Shown: one piece after another, positions 4,941-5,620 of the stretch
Layout: each line of letters starts with the position of its first letter
How positions within the stretch are numbered: the stretch's first letter is position 1
Translations under genes and position numbers: made by a program
NCBI GenBank assembly: GCA_964362485.1
Contig: CAYIEX010000101.1
Location: 1 to 5,620, forward strand
Reading direction: 5' to 3'
Origin: CAMAVK01 sp964362485
GTDB taxonomy: Archaea; Nanobdellota; Nanobdellia; Woesearchaeales; GW2011-AR9
DNA: 5,620 nucleotides
The notes under the pieces: model-generated
Seen by the model: only the letters and a program-made list of their open reading frames with translations
The model's database searches: none
What the model was told of the DNA's origin: nothing

Positions 4941-5620
4941 AACGGCAACGCTGGGCAGTTATAAGAACCTAGAGGTTATTGGAGAAGGCGGATTTGGCCG
5001 AACCTATAAAGGAGAACATCTCAACCTCCCCGGCGTCTATGCCTGCCTTAAGCAGAACATTAACATTAACGATGAAGATGCCGCATTCCTTCAAAAAGAA
5101 GCCTCGCTCCTTTCCCAAATTAATCATTATTCTCTCCCTTCTTTTCGAGATTTTTTTCAAGCTCCAGATAAAAGCTACATGCTCGTCATGCAATTTATTG
5201 ATGGAAAGAACTTGTACAGTGCAGTAGAAAAACATAAAGCAATTGAACCTGAAAGTATCGCTTGGATAACACAACGACTACTTAATGCTCTGCACTATTG
5301 CCATGCTGAGGGGATAATACATGGTGACATCAAACCACCCAACATCATCGTCCAGCCCGTTAAACACAACGCCTTCTTAGTTGATTTTGGTCTATCAAGT
5401 GTACGGCCTACCGCGAAGACAAAACCCAAAGGCTACACAGAAGTATTTGTCGCGCCAGAAACCCTTACTGGAAAACCCCCCATTCCCGAATCCGATCTTT
5501 ATTCACTTGGTCTCACCATGATCTATGCTCTTGGTGGAAACCCATTCACTAAAACCATGCCAAGTCACGTTCCGCAGCCCTTACAAGAATTCTTCAAAAG
5601 TCTCGTCCAGCACGAACCAC
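4933..5620 (+). CDS. Hanks-type Ser/Thr protein kinase, N-terminal 229 codons (runs off right edge)
   Basis: An open frame reaches the right edge without a stop and contains a nearly complete eukaryote-like kinase domain. Counting from GTG 4933: glycine loop GEGGFGRTY (17-25), ATP lysine Lys40 (ACLK), helix-C Glu56, hinge MQFIDGKNL (86-94), catalytic loop HGDIKPPN (130-137) with Asp132, Lys134 and Asn137, DFG (151-153), APE (174-176) and DLYSLG (188-193). All catalytic residues are present, so it should be active. It has HGD, not HRD, so activation-loop phosphorylation may not be required; Thr160, Thr163 and Thr169 are in that segment. The start is uncertain: GTG 4933 gives a normal short lead before the glycine loop and an 8-bp overlap with nadM, while ATG 4876 or 4885 would add 16-19 residues; none has a strong Shine-Dalgarno. 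The substrate and any C-terminal sensor domain lie outside what is visible. Confidence 0.9.
   Translation, partial: MTKTATLGSYKNLEVIGEGGFGRTYKGEHLNLPGVYACLKQNININDEDAAFLQKEASLLSQINHYSLPSFRDFFQAPDKSYMLVMQFIDGKNLYSAVEKHKAIEPESIAWITQRLLNALHYCHAEGIIHGDIKPPNIIVQPVKHNAFLVDFGLSSVRPTAKTKPKGYTEVFVAPETLTGKPPIPESDLYSLGLTMIYALGGNPFTKTMPSHVPQPLQEFFKSLVQHEP

Noticed and set aside
1..5620. Phage or mobile-element origin, because some phages carry NAD salvage genes.
   Set aside because: No phage structural, packaging, integrase or transposase gene and no terminal repeats are seen; kept only as an open alternative for the host.

Overview
The window is a dense, single-strand (+) run of NAD salvage genes, estimated by eye at about 40% G+C. 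In order it holds: the C-terminal part of a nicotinate phosphoribosyltransferase (pncB-like); a regulatory gap; a 51-codon small ORF; a nicotinamidase (pncA-like); a 71-codon ORF of unknown function; a long two-domain glutamine-dependent NAD synthetase (nadE); a 130-bp A-rich spacer with an 11-bp tandem repeat; a stand-alone Nudix hydrolase; a NadM-type NMN/NaMN adenylyltransferase; and the first 229 codons of a Hanks-type Ser/Thr protein kinase that runs off the right edge.

Taken together the enzymes make a complete Preiss-Handler route. Nicotinamide becomes nicotinate (PncA), then NaMN (PncB), then NaAD (NadM acting on NaMN), then NAD (NadE with its own glutaminase). The Nudix enzyme is a likely ADP-ribose or dinucleotide pyrophosphatase that would clear NAD breakdown products. 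No de novo genes (nadA/B/C), vitamin transporter or recognisable NAD regulator (NrtR, NiaR, NadR) is seen. The Nudix and NadM genes overlap by 14 bp, and NadM and the kinase probably by 8 bp, so these three should be translated together.

The host cannot be named. An archaeon, perhaps a small-genome lineage that relies on salvage, is my leading guess. The NadM is of the archaeal type. The gap after pncB has an archaeal-looking TATA box (510-517) and no convincing bacterial -35/-10 pair, with a 7-7-7 inverted repeat directly downstream where an archaeal repressor would block initiation. A bacterium or a large virus carrying NAD salvage genes is not excluded.

Regulation visible in the sequence: a probable promoter/operator at 510-538 that would drive the small ORF-pncA-ORF71-nadE group; a short perfect hairpin at 705-721 just before pncA; the repeat spacer at 3693-3747 between nadE and the Nudix gene; and a shared 9-base Shine-Dalgarno block (AAACGAGGT) before both the Nudix gene and nadM. 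No clear T-run or hairpin terminator separates the blocks. The points most worth following are the kinase embedded in an NAD operon, the two small unknown genes between NAD enzymes, the altered nucleotidyltransferase motif of NadM (HNGA instead of HxGH), and the promoter/operator.
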